Translations under genes and position numbers: made by a program
Shown: piece by piece, positions 1 through 7,572 of the stretch
Numbering within the stretch: position 1 is the stretch's first letter
Layout of the letters: the number at the start of each line of letters is the position of its first letter
From: Enhydrobacter aerosaccus
Lineage (GTDB): Bacteria > Pseudomonadota > Alphaproteobacteria > Reyranellales > Reyranellaceae
NCBI GenBank assembly: GCA_903839865.1
Contig: CAIMEE010000562.1
Location: 1 to 34,926, forward strand
Length of the DNA: 34,926 nt
Direction of reading: 5' to 3'
Notes under the pieces: model-generated
What the model saw: the letters and a program-made list of their open reading frames with translations, nothing else
Told to the model about the DNA's origin: nothing
Database searches by the model: none

Positions 1-192
1 CTACTGCTGCACAAGGCCAACAAGTCGGTCCATGCGCCGTTCTTCGACAGCATGTTTCCCTCCGTCCGGCGCTCCACTGCAACCGGCGAGGACCTGGAGC
101 TCAGCCGCGCGCTTGCGGTATACCTGTCGACGGCGCCGATCAACGAGCGCACCAACGACGACAAGACCCTGATCCTGGCGACGCGCCGATGA
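1..192 (+). CDS. PP2C-family Ser/Thr protein phosphatase, C-terminal fragment
   Basis: An open frame enters from the left edge and ends at TGA 190-192, giving 63 residues of a larger protein. The tail carries TNDDKTLILA, which resembles the last metal-binding Asp and final strand of PP2C-type phosphatases (D-D-x-T/S then a hydrophobic strand). The stop overlaps the start of the kinase gene in an ATGA, so the two are translationally coupled. In bacteria the YegI-like kinases are commonly encoded beside a PP2C phosphatase and a vWA protein (YegK and YegL in E. coli), so a vWA gene may lie just outside the window. The call rests on a short C-terminal piece plus context; the catalytic N-terminal part is not visible. 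Confidence 0.6.
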   Translation, partial: LLLHKANKSVHAPFFDSMFPSVRRSTATGEDLELSRALAVYLSTAPINERTNDDKTLILATRR

Positions 193-2150
193 CCGTCGAG
201 GCGCCTCCACCGATCGTCGTCGATGCCGAGGGCCGTGTGCTGCGCCTGGGGCGCAAGCTCGGGCAGGGCGGCGAGGGCTCCATCTTCGAGCTCGAAGGCG
301 AGCCCGGCATTGCGGCCAAGATCCATCATCAGCCGCTCACGCCGCTGCGTGCCGAGAAGATCCGCGTCATGGCCGGCATGCGGACGGCCGCGATCGACAG
401 GCTGGCCGCCTGGCCGACCAATCTTCTGTCGCTGCCGTCCGGTATTCCCATCGGCCTCACCATGCCGAAGGTGACCGGGCACAAGGACATCCATCATCTC
501 TACAGTCCCAAGAGCCGGCGGGCCGAGTTCGCCGGCGCCGACTGGCGGTTCCTGATCCGGGTGGCGGCCAATCTCAGCCGCGCGGTGGCGACGATCCACG
601 AAGCCAAAGGTGTGATCGCCGACATCAATCACAGCGGCGTGCTGGTCAGCCAGGACGCGAAGGTGCGCCTGATCGACTGCGACAGCTTCCAGATCGTCGA
701 TGCGGGCAAGACCTATCTCTGCGACGTGGGCGTGCCGACCTTCACCCCGCCCGAGCTGCAGGGCTTGTTGTTCGCGGAGATCGTGCGCACGCCCAACCAC
801 GACAACTTCGGCCTTGCCGTCTTGATCTTCCTCACCCTGTTCATGGGACGGCACCCCTTTGCCGGCCGCTTCATCGGCCTCGGCGAAATGCCGATCGAGC
901 GCGCCATAGGCGAGGGCCGCTTTGCCTATGGCGCCGACAGCAACGCGTTCCAGATGGAGCGCCCGCCGGGCGCGCCTTCGCTCGGCATCGTCTCGCCGGC
1001 GATAGCGGGGCTGTTCGAAAGAGCCTTCGCCCGTGAAAGCCGCGAGCGCGGCCGGCCGACAGCGCATGAATGGGTGGCAGGTCTCGAAGCGATCGAGCGC
1101 CAGCTGCGTCAGTGCGCCTTCAGTCCGGGGCATTGGCACTTCGACGGGCTGCAGGGCTGCCCATGGTGTCGCATGGAGGCGGCCACCGGCGTTGCCCTCT
1201 TCTCCACCTCCGTCTCGCCCGGCGCTGCGGCGCATTTCGACATCGACGCCTTCTGGCGGCGCGTTACTTCCCTGGAGCATCCGGGCCCCGCGCCGACGCT
1301 CGAAGCAGGCGACCCCAAGCGACGCGTTCGGCCGTCGGTGAGCGCCCTGCAATTCAAGCAGCGGCGCGCGCTGCACCGGCTCTATGCCGTGCTGCTCTCG
1401 GCTTCGCCGATACCGATCGCCATATTCGTGAACCTGCCGCCCGCTGGACGCCTGCTGTTCCTTGCCGCCGCCGTCGGCCTTTATTTCGTGGCGCGCATGC
1501 TGGTGCGGTTGTCGAACGACACGGGCGAGTTCGCCGATCGGGCGCGGATGGATCTCGAGCACTTCGACAAGGTCCGCAACGAGTGGCAGTCGACCGCCGG
1601 CCCCGGTCGCTTCGATGCCAAGCGCGCGGAGCTCAACAGGTTGAGGGCGCGCTGGGACGAAAGCCGCGACGTTCATCGCCGCATGCAACAGGAGCGGCAG
1701 GATAGCGGGCAGGGCGCGGCCCTCACGCGCTTCCTCGACGGCTTCGGTATAGAGACTGCCGCCGTACCGGGCCTCAGCCCGAGTCGGGTGCCGCTGCTCG
1801 CGTCGTTCGGCATCGAGACTGCCGCCGATGTCGTTGCCGAGAAACTCGAAGGTGTGCCCAAGCTCGACAAGCCGATGCGGGATGTCCTGATGGGCTGGCG
1901 TGCGGAACTCGAAGCAAAATTCCGCCAGGAGGCTGGCCGCGGTACGGCCTCGCTCGACGAGGAATTGATCGAGCGCGAGGCGCTGGCCGAGCAGATGCGG
2001 ATCGAAGCGGCGCTCAGGAGCGGCCTGCAGGACCTGCAGGAAATCCAGAAGCAGGCGCTCTTCGCGCGCATCTCGATGAAGGCAAAGTTCGAGGAGGCGC
2101 ACCGCGCCTATCTGCAGAGCGCGGCCGACCTGAAAGCCGTCAACCGCTAG
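189..2150 (+). CDS. YegI-like membrane-anchored Ser/Thr protein kinase with helix-hairpin-helix tail
   Basis: 653 residues. An N-terminal kinase fold (about 15-300) shows a glycine loop (LGQGGEGS, 24-31), the ATP lysine in IAAKI (K44), catalytic-loop D145 in ADIN, and the DFG position read as DCD (D163 in LIDCDSFQ), which is typical of this kinase subfamily. A conserved-looking CPWC pair follows at 324-327. Two hydrophobic stretches near 398-416 and 421-440 should anchor it in the inner membrane. A charged coiled-coil-like stretch then leads to helix-hairpin-helix repeats near 520-575 and a second helical tail. Oddity: aligned to HRDxKxxN, the lysine is N147 and the metal-binding Asn is G150, so catalysis may be atypical. 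The start overlaps the phosphatase stop by 4 nt. The stop TAG abuts the stop of the opposing gene with no gap. Substrates are unknown; kinase plus phosphatase suggests reversible phosphorylation. Confidence 0.82.
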   Translation: MTVEAPPPIVVDAEGRVLRLGRKLGQGGEGSIFELEGEPGIAAKIHHQPLTPLRAEKIRVMAGMRTAAIDRLAAWPTNLLSLPSGIPIGLTMPKVTGHKDIHHLYSPKSRRAEFAGADWRFLIRVAANLSRAVATIHEAKGVIADINHSGVLVSQDAKVRLIDCDSFQIVDAGKTYLCDVGVPTFTPPELQGLLFAEIVRTPNHDNFGLAVLIFLTLFMGRHPFAGRFIGLGEMPIERAIGEGRFAYGADSNAFQMERPPGAPSLGIVSPAIAGLFERAFARESRERGRPTAHEWVAGLEAIERQLRQCAFSPGHWHFDGLQGCPWCRMEAATGVALFSTSVSPGAAAHFDIDAFWRRVTSLEHPGPAPTLEAGDPKRRVRPSVSALQFKQRRALHRLYAVLLSASPIPIAIFVNLPPAGRLLFLAAAVGLYFVARMLVRLSNDTGEFADRARMDLEHFDKVRNEWQSTAGPGRFDAKRAELNRLRARWDESRDVHRRMQQERQDSGQGAALTRFLDGFGIETAAVPGLSPSRVPLLASFGIETAADVVAEKLEGVPKLDKPMRDVLMGWRAELEAKFRQEAGRGTASLDEELIEREALAEQMRIEAALRSGLQDLQEIQKQALFARISMKAKFEEAHRAYLQSAADLKAVNR

Positions 2151-3002
2151 CTATTTCTTCGGCCGGATCGCCGCCCACTGCTCGTCGGTCCAGTCGAGCA
2201 TTGAGGAGGTGTTGGCGCCGCCGCCGCCCGACTGCAGCGACTTGCCGCCGTCGATCACGATCGCGTCGCCGTTGATGTAGCCCGCGCCGTCGCTCACCAG
2301 GAAGGCGGCGAGGTTGGCGAGTTCGATATGCTCGCCAACGCGGCGCATCGGGATGGCCTTGATCATGTCTTCCTGCCCGCCGCGCTCCTTGGGCATCAGC
2401 CGGCTCCACGCGCCTTCGGTGGGGAACGGGCCCGGCACGATCGCGCAGGTGCGGATGCCCTTGGGGCCCCACTCGACGGCGAGGCTCTTGGTCATCGCCA
2501 GCACGCCGGCCTTGGCCATCGCCGAAGGTACTGTGAAGGCCGCACCCGTCAGCGATGACACCGTGAGAATCGACATCACCACCTTGTTGCGCTCGCCGGC
2601 GTCGATCCAGCGACGGCCGGCGGCAACCGTGCAATAGGCCGAGCCGTGCAGGACGATGTTCAGAACCGCGTCGATCGCGCGCGACGACATCTTGTGCGTT
2701 TGCGCGAGGATCTGACCGGCCGCGTTGTTCACCAGAATGTCGAGCGGGCGTTTGGCCCAGATGGTGTCCATCATCGCCTCGACGGCCGCCGGCACGCGCA
2801 CGTCGCAACCCACGGCCTCGATCTCGCCGCCGGTGTCCTTGTGCAGTTCCTCGACGGTCTGCTTCAGCACGTCCTCGCGGCGGCCGCAGATGATCACGTT
2901 GGCGCCCAACTCGAGATAGCGATGGGCCATCGACCGGCCGAGGCCGGTGCCGCCTCCCGTGATCAGGATGCGCTTTCCCTTGAGAAGATCGGGCTGGAAC
3001 AT
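2151..3002 (-). CDS. SDR oxidoreductase, 2,4-dienoyl-CoA reductase (DECR1)-like
   Basis: 283 residues. A Rossmann NAD(P) motif TGGGTGLG (15-22), NNAAG (92-96), then VPSAMAKAG (158-166) and EWGPKGIR followed by a PGP motif. This pattern, with Ser160 and Lys164 but no YxxxK tyrosine, is that of the DECR1/DECR2 group, which reduces 2,4-dienoyl-CoA esters during degradation of unsaturated acyl chains. As I recall human DECR1, its catalytic Tyr199 lies 15 residues before the Lys; here that position is Ser149, so even the substitute tyrosine seems absent. The gene follows the CoA-transferase by 2 nt and is surely co-transcribed, fitting degradation of an unsaturated or cyclic acid activated by CoA transfer. 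The PECR/citronellol-dehydrogenase-type SDRs are the closest alternative. Confidence 0.8.
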   Translation of the reverse strand: MFQPDLLKGKRILITGGGTGLGRSMAHRYLELGANVIICGRREDVLKQTVEELHKDTGGEIEAVGCDVRVPAAVEAMMDTIWAKRPLDILVNNAAGQILAQTHKMSSRAIDAVLNIVLHGSAYCTVAAGRRWIDAGERNKVVMSILTVSSLTGAAFTVPSAMAKAGVLAMTKSLAVEWGPKGIRTCAIVPGPFPTEGAWSRLMPKERGGQEDMIKAIPMRRVGEHIELANLAAFLVSDGAGYINGDAIVIDGGKSLQSGGGGANTSSMLDWTDEQWAAIRPKK

Positions 3003-3004
3003 GC

Positions 3005-4201
3005 TCAGGCTTTCTTTATCTCGGTGAGCGCAATTCCCGAGGCGACGAGCTTGTCGATCTCGCCGTTCGAGTAGCCGTTCTCGGCAAGCACGGCGCGCGT
3101 GTCGATGCCGAACTTCCTGGGCTTGGTGCGGATCTCTGCGGGGGTGCGCGAGAGCTTCACGGGATTGCCGACGTTGCGCCAGCCGTCCTTCTCCCAGACC
3201 ATGCCGCGGTGCCTGGTGTGCGGGTGCTCCATCACGTCGGGCACTTCGAGAACCGCGCCGGACGGCACGCCACCTTTCATCAGCTCGACCGAGAAGCTGT
3301 CGGCGTCGCGATCCTTCATGAGCTCGCGCAATTCGGCCTCGAGTTCGAGGCGATGGGCCACGCGGTCCTTGTTGGTCTTGAACCGCGGGTCGTCGGCCAG
3401 TTCGGGCTTGCCCAGCATCTGCGCCAGCTTGCGGAATTGGCCATCGTTGCCGGCGGCGATCGCGATGTTGCGGCCGCGCGTGGGGAAGTTGGAGTAGGGG
3501 ACCAGGCTGCCGTGGCTGTTGCCCACCAGCTTGGGCTTGGCGCCGGAGGTGAAGTAGTTCGGCGCGTGCGGCTGGTGCAGGGCAACGGCGGAATCGTAGA
3601 GCGTGGCGTCGATGAACTGGCCCTTGCCCGAGCGGTTGCGCTCGTAGAGCGCCATCAGGATGCCCATGCAGGCGTTCATGCCGGTCGACAGGTCGACCAC
3701 CGGCACGCCGATGCGCACGGGACCGCCCTCGGGCGAGCCGTTGACCGACACCAGGCCGGCCGAGGCCTGCACCATGGCGTCATAGCCGGGAAAGCCGCCG
3801 AGCGGCCCATCCTCGCCGAAGCCCGAGATACGGGCGTGGACCAGGCGCGGAAACTTCTTCGACAGCGTGTCGGCGTAGCCCATGCCCCACTTCTCCATCG
3901 TGCCGGTCTTGAAGTTGTCGATCAGCACGTCGGCCGTCTCGAGCAGCTTCATCAGCACGTCGCGGCCCTCGGGCCTGGAGAGGTCCAGCGCAATGGTGCG
4001 CTTGTTGCGGTTGATGCCGGAGAAATAGGCCGAGATGCCTTCGGCGTCGAAGGGAGGGCCCCAGAGACGGGTCTCGTCGCCCTGCGGCGGCTCGACCTTG
4101 ATCACCTCGGCGCCATGATCGGCCAGCATCTGGCCGCAATAGGGCCCGCCCAGCACGCGCGACAGATCGATGACTTTCAGGCCCTCAAGCGCCCCCGACA
4201 T
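3005..4201 (-). CDS. CaiB/BaiF (class III) CoA-transferase
   Basis: 398 residues, the usual length. The N-terminus LEGLKVIDLSRVLGGPYCGQ, ADHGAEVIKVE (27-37), NRNKRTIALDL (64-74) and the GYDAMVQA region are hallmarks of family III CoA-transferases (formyl-CoA transferase, CaiB, alpha-methylacyl-CoA racemase group). The catalytic aspartate that forms the acyl anhydride is D170 in VPVVDLSTG. It moves CoA between acyl-CoA and a free carboxylate in the cytoplasm; the acids cannot be predicted from motifs. It is the first gene of a two-gene unit with the DECR1-like SDR 2 nt downstream. The 74-nt gap to the divergent dienelactone hydrolase gene should hold both promoters, but I see no clear operator. 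Racemase activity is less likely because the transferase-type N-terminus is intact. Confidence 0.9.
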   Translation of the reverse strand: MSGALEGLKVIDLSRVLGGPYCGQMLADHGAEVIKVEPPQGDETRLWGPPFDAEGISAYFSGINRNKRTIALDLSRPEGRDVLMKLLETADVLIDNFKTGTMEKWGMGYADTLSKKFPRLVHARISGFGEDGPLGGFPGYDAMVQASAGLVSVNGSPEGGPVRIGVPVVDLSTGMNACMGILMALYERNRSGKGQFIDATLYDSAVALHQPHAPNYFTSGAKPKLVGNSHGSLVPYSNFPTRGRNIAIAAGNDGQFRKLAQMLGKPELADDPRFKTNKDRVAHRLELEAELRELMKDRDADSFSVELMKGGVPSGAVLEVPDVMEHPHTRHRGMVWEKDGWRNVGNPVKLSRTPAEIRTKPRKFGIDTRAVLAENGYSNGEIDKLVASGIALTEIKKA

Positions 4202-4275
4202 GGCATTCCACTCCTCGAACGCAAATACGAGGCGCGGTTATAGACCATGGCGCATGGGGCCGGTACCGTCGCACC

Positions 4276-5019
4276 ATGATCGAACGCGAACTGGATATCG
4301 CCACGCAAGATGGCGCGATGAACACCTGGACCGTGCGGCCCGACGATGGCGGACCGTTGCCGGTGGTCGTGATGCTGATGGACGCGCCCGGCGTGCGCGA
4401 GGGCTTGAAGGAGATCTGCCGCCGCGTGGCGCAGTCCGGCTACTACGTGATCCTGCCCAATCTCTACTACCGCACCATCCGCGATTTTGTCTGCGGGCCG
4501 ACCAAGGATCATCCGGACGCCGACGCCAACCGCAAGCGCATGTTCGGCTATCTCGAGTCGATCTCGAACGCCAAGGTCGCCGCCGACGTGGGCGTAATCC
4601 TCGACACGCTGCCGTCGATGCCGGATGCCCGGGAGGGAAAGATCGGCCTGGTCGGCTATTGCATGAGCGGGGCCTTCGTCACCGCCGCCGCCGCCAAGCA
4701 TCCCGACCGCATCGCCTGCTTCGCATCCTACTACGGGACGCGTCTGATCACCGACAAGCCCAACTCCCCGCACCTGATGCTGGGCGACATCACGGGCGAG
4801 GGCTACTACGCCTTCGCCGAGCACGACACCTACGTGCCGCTCTCGGATGTCGCCAGGTTCGAGAAGATGCTGGCGTCGGCGCCGTTTCCGTCAAGGGTCG
4901 AGACCGAGAAGGGTACGCACCACGGCTATGCCTTCACGGATCGCGGGAACCTGAACGATGCGGCCCGCGAGAAGCACTTCGAGCGCATGCTGGCGCTGTA
5001 TCGTCGGCACATCGGTTAG
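4276..5019 (+). CDS. Dienelactone hydrolase family protein
   Basis: 247 residues with the alpha/beta fold and Cys-Asp-His triad of dienelactone hydrolases: Cys129 in GYCMSG, Asp184 in AEHDTYVP and His216 in HHGYAF, in the expected order and spacing. The family hydrolyses dienelactones to maleylacetate in modified ortho-cleavage of aromatic rings, although many members act on other small esters. Context supports the classical role: the next gene on the same strand is maleylacetate-reductase-like, which would take the product to beta-ketoadipate. The ATG at 4276 has no strong Shine-Dalgarno sequence in front of it. A palindromic repeat element separates this gene from the next one. Confidence 0.85.
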   Translation: MIERELDIATQDGAMNTWTVRPDDGGPLPVVVMLMDAPGVREGLKEICRRVAQSGYYVILPNLYYRTIRDFVCGPTKDHPDADANRKRMFGYLESISNAKVAADVGVILDTLPSMPDAREGKIGLVGYCMSGAFVTAAAAKHPDRIACFASYYGTRLITDKPNSPHLMLGDITGEGYYAFAEHDTYVPLSDVARFEKMLASAPFPSRVETEKGTHHGYAFTDRGNLNDAAREKHFERMLALYRRHIG

Positions 5020-5024
5020 CACGA

Positions 5025-5126
5025 CCTCACCCTGAGGAGCGGCCGCAGGCCGCCTCTCGAAGGGTGGGATGCAGTCTTGTCGTTGCCTATCTTCGAGACG
5101 GCGCTTCGCGCCTCTTCAGGATGAGG
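5025..5126. repeat. Dispersed palindromic (REP/BIME-like) element, copy 1
   Basis: Starts with CCTCACCCTGAGGAGC (5025-5040) and ends with CAGGATGAGG (5117-5126). Inner arms are CCTCTCGAAGGGTGGG (5053-5068) and CTTCGAGACG (5091-5100), with small GC hairpins between outer and inner arms. It is the most diverged of three related elements here (others at 6331-6448 and 28136-28255). It lies between two same-strand genes, so the transcript through it would fold into a long stem. Confidence 0.8.
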
Positions 5127-5143
5127 AAGAGTGGAGTTGAAGC

Positions 5144-6319
5144 ATGCTGAGCGGTATCCATGGCCACCAGGACATCGAGCGCGTCGTCTATGGCAAGCCG
5201 GCGGGGGCGGCCGTACTGGCAGAAGCCGAGCGGCTGGACGCGCATCGCGTCTTCATCACGACGACAAAGTCCGTCGCGCAGACGGCATTGCTGGCCGGCA
5301 TCATCCGCGACCTGGGCGCCCGCTATGCCGGCGTCTATGCCGGCATCACCGCGCACTCGCCGCGTGCCTGCGTGATCGAAGGTGCGCAGCTTGCGCGCGA
5401 GGCAAAGGCCGATCTCATCGTCTCGGTGGGCGGCGGCTCAGCGATCGACGCCACCAAGGTGATGCTGATCGCGCTCTGGCAGAACGCGACGATGGTCGAC
5501 GATCTCGACCTCTACAAGGCAGGAAAGCCGAAGGGTGGTGCGGCGCCGCCGTCGGAGGCGATCAAGCCACCGGCCGATGCAGTGCGCATGATTGCCGTGC
5601 CGACGACGCTCTCTGCAGCCGAGTTCAACGCCTTCGCCGGAATCTCCGACCCGCGTCGTGGCGTGAAGGAGAGTTTTGGCCACCGGCTGGTCGTGCCGCG
5701 CGTGATCGTGCTCGATCCGGCCGCGACCCTGCACACGCCGATGGACCTGATGCTTTCGACCGGCCTCAAGGCCGTGGATCACGCCGTCGAGCGGCTGTGC
5801 TCGCAGCAGGCCAATCCCTTCGCCATCGGCACGTCGACCGAGGCGCTGAAACTCCTGTCGCGCGCGCTGCCGGGACACAAGGCGAAGCCGGACGACATGC
5901 AGACGCGCATGGACCTGCAGTTCGGCATGTGGCTGTCGATCGGCGCGGGCACATCGGGTGTCGGTGTGGGCGCGAGCCACGGCATCGGTCACGTGCTTGG
6001 CGCGGCCTGCCACGTGCCCCATGGTCATACGTCGTGCGTGATGCTGCCCTCGGTGCTGCGCTGGAACCTGCCGGCCAACGCCGACCGTCAGAAGCGGGTA
6101 AGCGAGGCCTTCGGCAAGCCCGAGGAGCCCGCCGCCGATCTGGTCGCCGGCCTGGTGAAGACCCTCGGCCTGCCAGGCAGCCTCAGAGAAGTGGGCGTCG
6201 GCCGCGAGCGCTTCCGCGAGATCGGCGAAAAGTCGATGCACGACCGTGCGGTATTGAACAATCCGCGGTCCATCACGACGCCCGAGCAGGTCATGGAGAT
6301 TCTGGAGCTTGCTGCCTGA
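5144..6319 (+). CDS. Iron-alcohol-dehydrogenase-fold protein, maleylacetate-reductase-like
   Basis: 391 residues. An N-terminal dinucleotide-binding half holds VGGGSAIDATK (95-105) and PTTLSAAEFNAF (153-164). The C-terminal helical half carries the metal-region histidines H213, H279, H283, H290 and H293. Against Fe-ADHs the first metal aspartate (motif GxDAxxH) is Lys209, and the segment HGIGHVLG...PHG resembles maleylacetate reductases, a branch known to lack the full metal site. The predicted reaction is NAD(P)H-dependent reduction of maleylacetate to 3-oxoadipate. The neighbouring dienelactone hydrolase would supply maleylacetate. GGAG sits upstream of the ATG at 5144. No ring-cleavage dioxygenase is visible here, so the upstream pathway is unknown. 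Another alcohol or aldehyde substrate remains possible. Confidence 0.78.
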   Translation: MLSGIHGHQDIERVVYGKPAGAAVLAEAERLDAHRVFITTTKSVAQTALLAGIIRDLGARYAGVYAGITAHSPRACVIEGAQLAREAKADLIVSVGGGSAIDATKVMLIALWQNATMVDDLDLYKAGKPKGGAAPPSEAIKPPADAVRMIAVPTTLSAAEFNAFAGISDPRRGVKESFGHRLVVPRVIVLDPAATLHTPMDLMLSTGLKAVDHAVERLCSQQANPFAIGTSTEALKLLSRALPGHKAKPDDMQTRMDLQFGMWLSIGAGTSGVGVGASHGIGHVLGAACHVPHGHTSCVMLPSVLRWNLPANADRQKRVSEAFGKPEEPAADLVAGLVKTLGLPGSLREVGVGRERFREIGEKSMHDRAVLNNPRSITTPEQVMEILELAA

Positions 6320-6330
6320 CAAGCCGTCGA

Positions 6331-6448
6331 CCCTCATCCTGAGGAGCGGCCCGAAGGGCTGCGTCTCGAAGGATGGGCAACAGTCGTGGTGCGGGTCGCC
6401 GACCCTTCGAGACGGCCCTGCGGGCCTCCTTAAGGTCAGGTGTGCGGG
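6331..6448. repeat. Dispersed palindromic (REP/BIME-like) element, copy 2
   Basis: Begins CCCTCATCCTGAGGAGC (6331) with inner arms CGTCTCGAAGGATGGG (6362-6377) and CCCTTCGAGACGG (6402-6414), ending in CAGGTGTGCGGG (6437-6448). It begins 11 nt after the reductase stop and could act as a 3' stem for that transcript. The right outer arm is decayed relative to copy 3. Confidence 0.8.
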
Positions 6449-6469
6449 CTGGGACAGGTGCGCATGCCC

Positions 6470-6488
6470 TCATGAGTTCTTCTCATGA
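6470..6488. repeat. Short inverted repeat upstream of the oxygenase gene
   Basis: TCATGAG-TTCTT-CTCATGA, a perfect 7-bp inverted repeat with a 5-nt spacer, 77 nt before the chosen start of the CmcJ/NvfI-type gene. It could be an operator or a leader hairpin. No promoter boxes stand out around it, so its role is open. Confidence 0.3.
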
Positions 6489-6565
6489 TCCCACACTGCT
6501 TGAAGGGAGTAAGCAGCAGCACGATCTCTGAGGGAGGCCCGCCCAGGAGACCTTGGGAGCACGTC

Positions 6566-7366
6566 ATGGTTCAAGCCGCCGTCAACTATCTCGCCGATCT
6601 TTCCGTCACGCCGGTGACCTACAATCCGCCGGCCGGCACGGGCGTGCCGCGGCGCGACGGCAATTATCGCGACTTCAAGGTCGAGGTGCACGACGGCAGA
6701 CCACGGGCTGCGGAATTCTCGCTCGACCGGCAGGCGTTCAAGCTCGTCGACCACGACACCAGGGTGCGCGACTTTTACGACGCGAACGAGGTGAAGACGG
6801 CCTACTACGCCGAGGTCGAAGCGCTGATCAAACGCGAGACCGGCGCGTCGAAGGTCGTGATCTTCGACCACACCGTGCGTACCGCCGACAATGCCGTCGA
6901 ACGCGGGCTGCGCCAGCCGGTGCGCAGCGTGCACAACGACTACACCGAGAAATCCGCGCCGCAGCGCGTGCGCGACCTGCTGCCACCCGCCGAGGCCGAG
7001 ACGCGGCTGAAGAAGCGCTTCGCCGAGTACAACGTCTGGCGCAACATCGCGGCCGAGCCGGTCGAGATGGCGCCGCTGGGCTTCGTCGATTCCGCGAGCA
7101 TTGCGCCCAAGGACCTGGCGGTGTGCAATCTGGTCTATGCCGACCGCACCGGGGAGATCTACCAGGGCGTCTACAACGCAGATCATCGCTGGTACTACTT
7201 CCCGAAGATGAAGCGCAGCGAGGCGGCGCTGATCAAGTGCTACGACTCGCTGAAGGACGGCCGCGCACGCTTCTCTCTCCACTCGGCTTTCGACGATCCG
7301 ACGTCGCCCGCCAGTCCGAAGCCGCGCCAGAGCATCGAGGTCAGGGCTTTCGCCTTCTTCGACTAG
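6566..7366 (+). CDS. CmcJ/NvfI-family oxidoreductase (putative Fe(II)/2-oxoglutarate-type)
   Basis: 266 residues from the ATG at 6566, which has GGGAG six bases upstream; an in-frame ATG 27 codons earlier lacks such a site. Family-typical segments are an N-terminal LADLSVTPVTYNPP, FDHTVR (100-105), VHNDYTE (122-128), DHRWYYFPKM (206-215) and a terminal RQSIEVRAFAFFD. In this family, which includes CmcJ (cephamycin), AsaB-like fungal proteins and NvfI, the His-x-Asp...His facial triad binds Fe(II); candidates here are H123, D125 and H207. It would hydroxylate or desaturate a small molecule in the cytoplasm. It follows the dienelactone-hydrolase and reductase pair on the same strand, about 250 nt away and beyond a repeat, so co-transcription is uncertain. 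Bacterial members are poorly characterised. Confidence 0.72.
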   Translation: MVQAAVNYLADLSVTPVTYNPPAGTGVPRRDGNYRDFKVEVHDGRPRAAEFSLDRQAFKLVDHDTRVRDFYDANEVKTAYYAEVEALIKRETGASKVVIFDHTVRTADNAVERGLRQPVRSVHNDYTEKSAPQRVRDLLPPAEAETRLKKRFAEYNVWRNIAAEPVEMAPLGFVDSASIAPKDLAVCNLVYADRTGEIYQGVYNADHRWYYFPKMKRSEAALIKCYDSLKDGRARFSLHSAFDDPTSPASPKPRQSIEVRAFAFFD

Positions 7367-7572
7367 GCTGCGTACTCATGGGCAGGCTTTTGCTTCGTCA
7401 GGCTTACGCTCAGACAGGATCGAGCATGTCCGCTGCCGGGTCTGAGACGTAGTGCCCGTTTCGCCGCGCGGCGCTGGACAGGCCGGGATTCTCAAGCTTG
7501 CATACGAACCACTCCAGCCAGGTGGCCGAATGACCCAATGGCGGGGCACGAAACACATTTCTAGGACGGCGA

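Noticed and set aside
3209..4243. Long open frame on the plus strand opposite the CoA-transferase
   Set aside because: It mirrors the conserved minus-strand gene, is rich in Arg/Ala/His/Val as expected of a high-GC antisense frame, and shows no domain.
5025..6448. Repeated palindromes considered as a CRISPR array
   Set aside because: Only two local copies, over a kilobase apart, with no regular spacers and no cas genes; they fit dispersed REP/BIME-like elements.
7367..7572. Possible gene in the 206-nt gap before the secreted hydrolase
   Set aside because: Only short frames without ribosome sites or motifs; no clear terminator or palindrome either.
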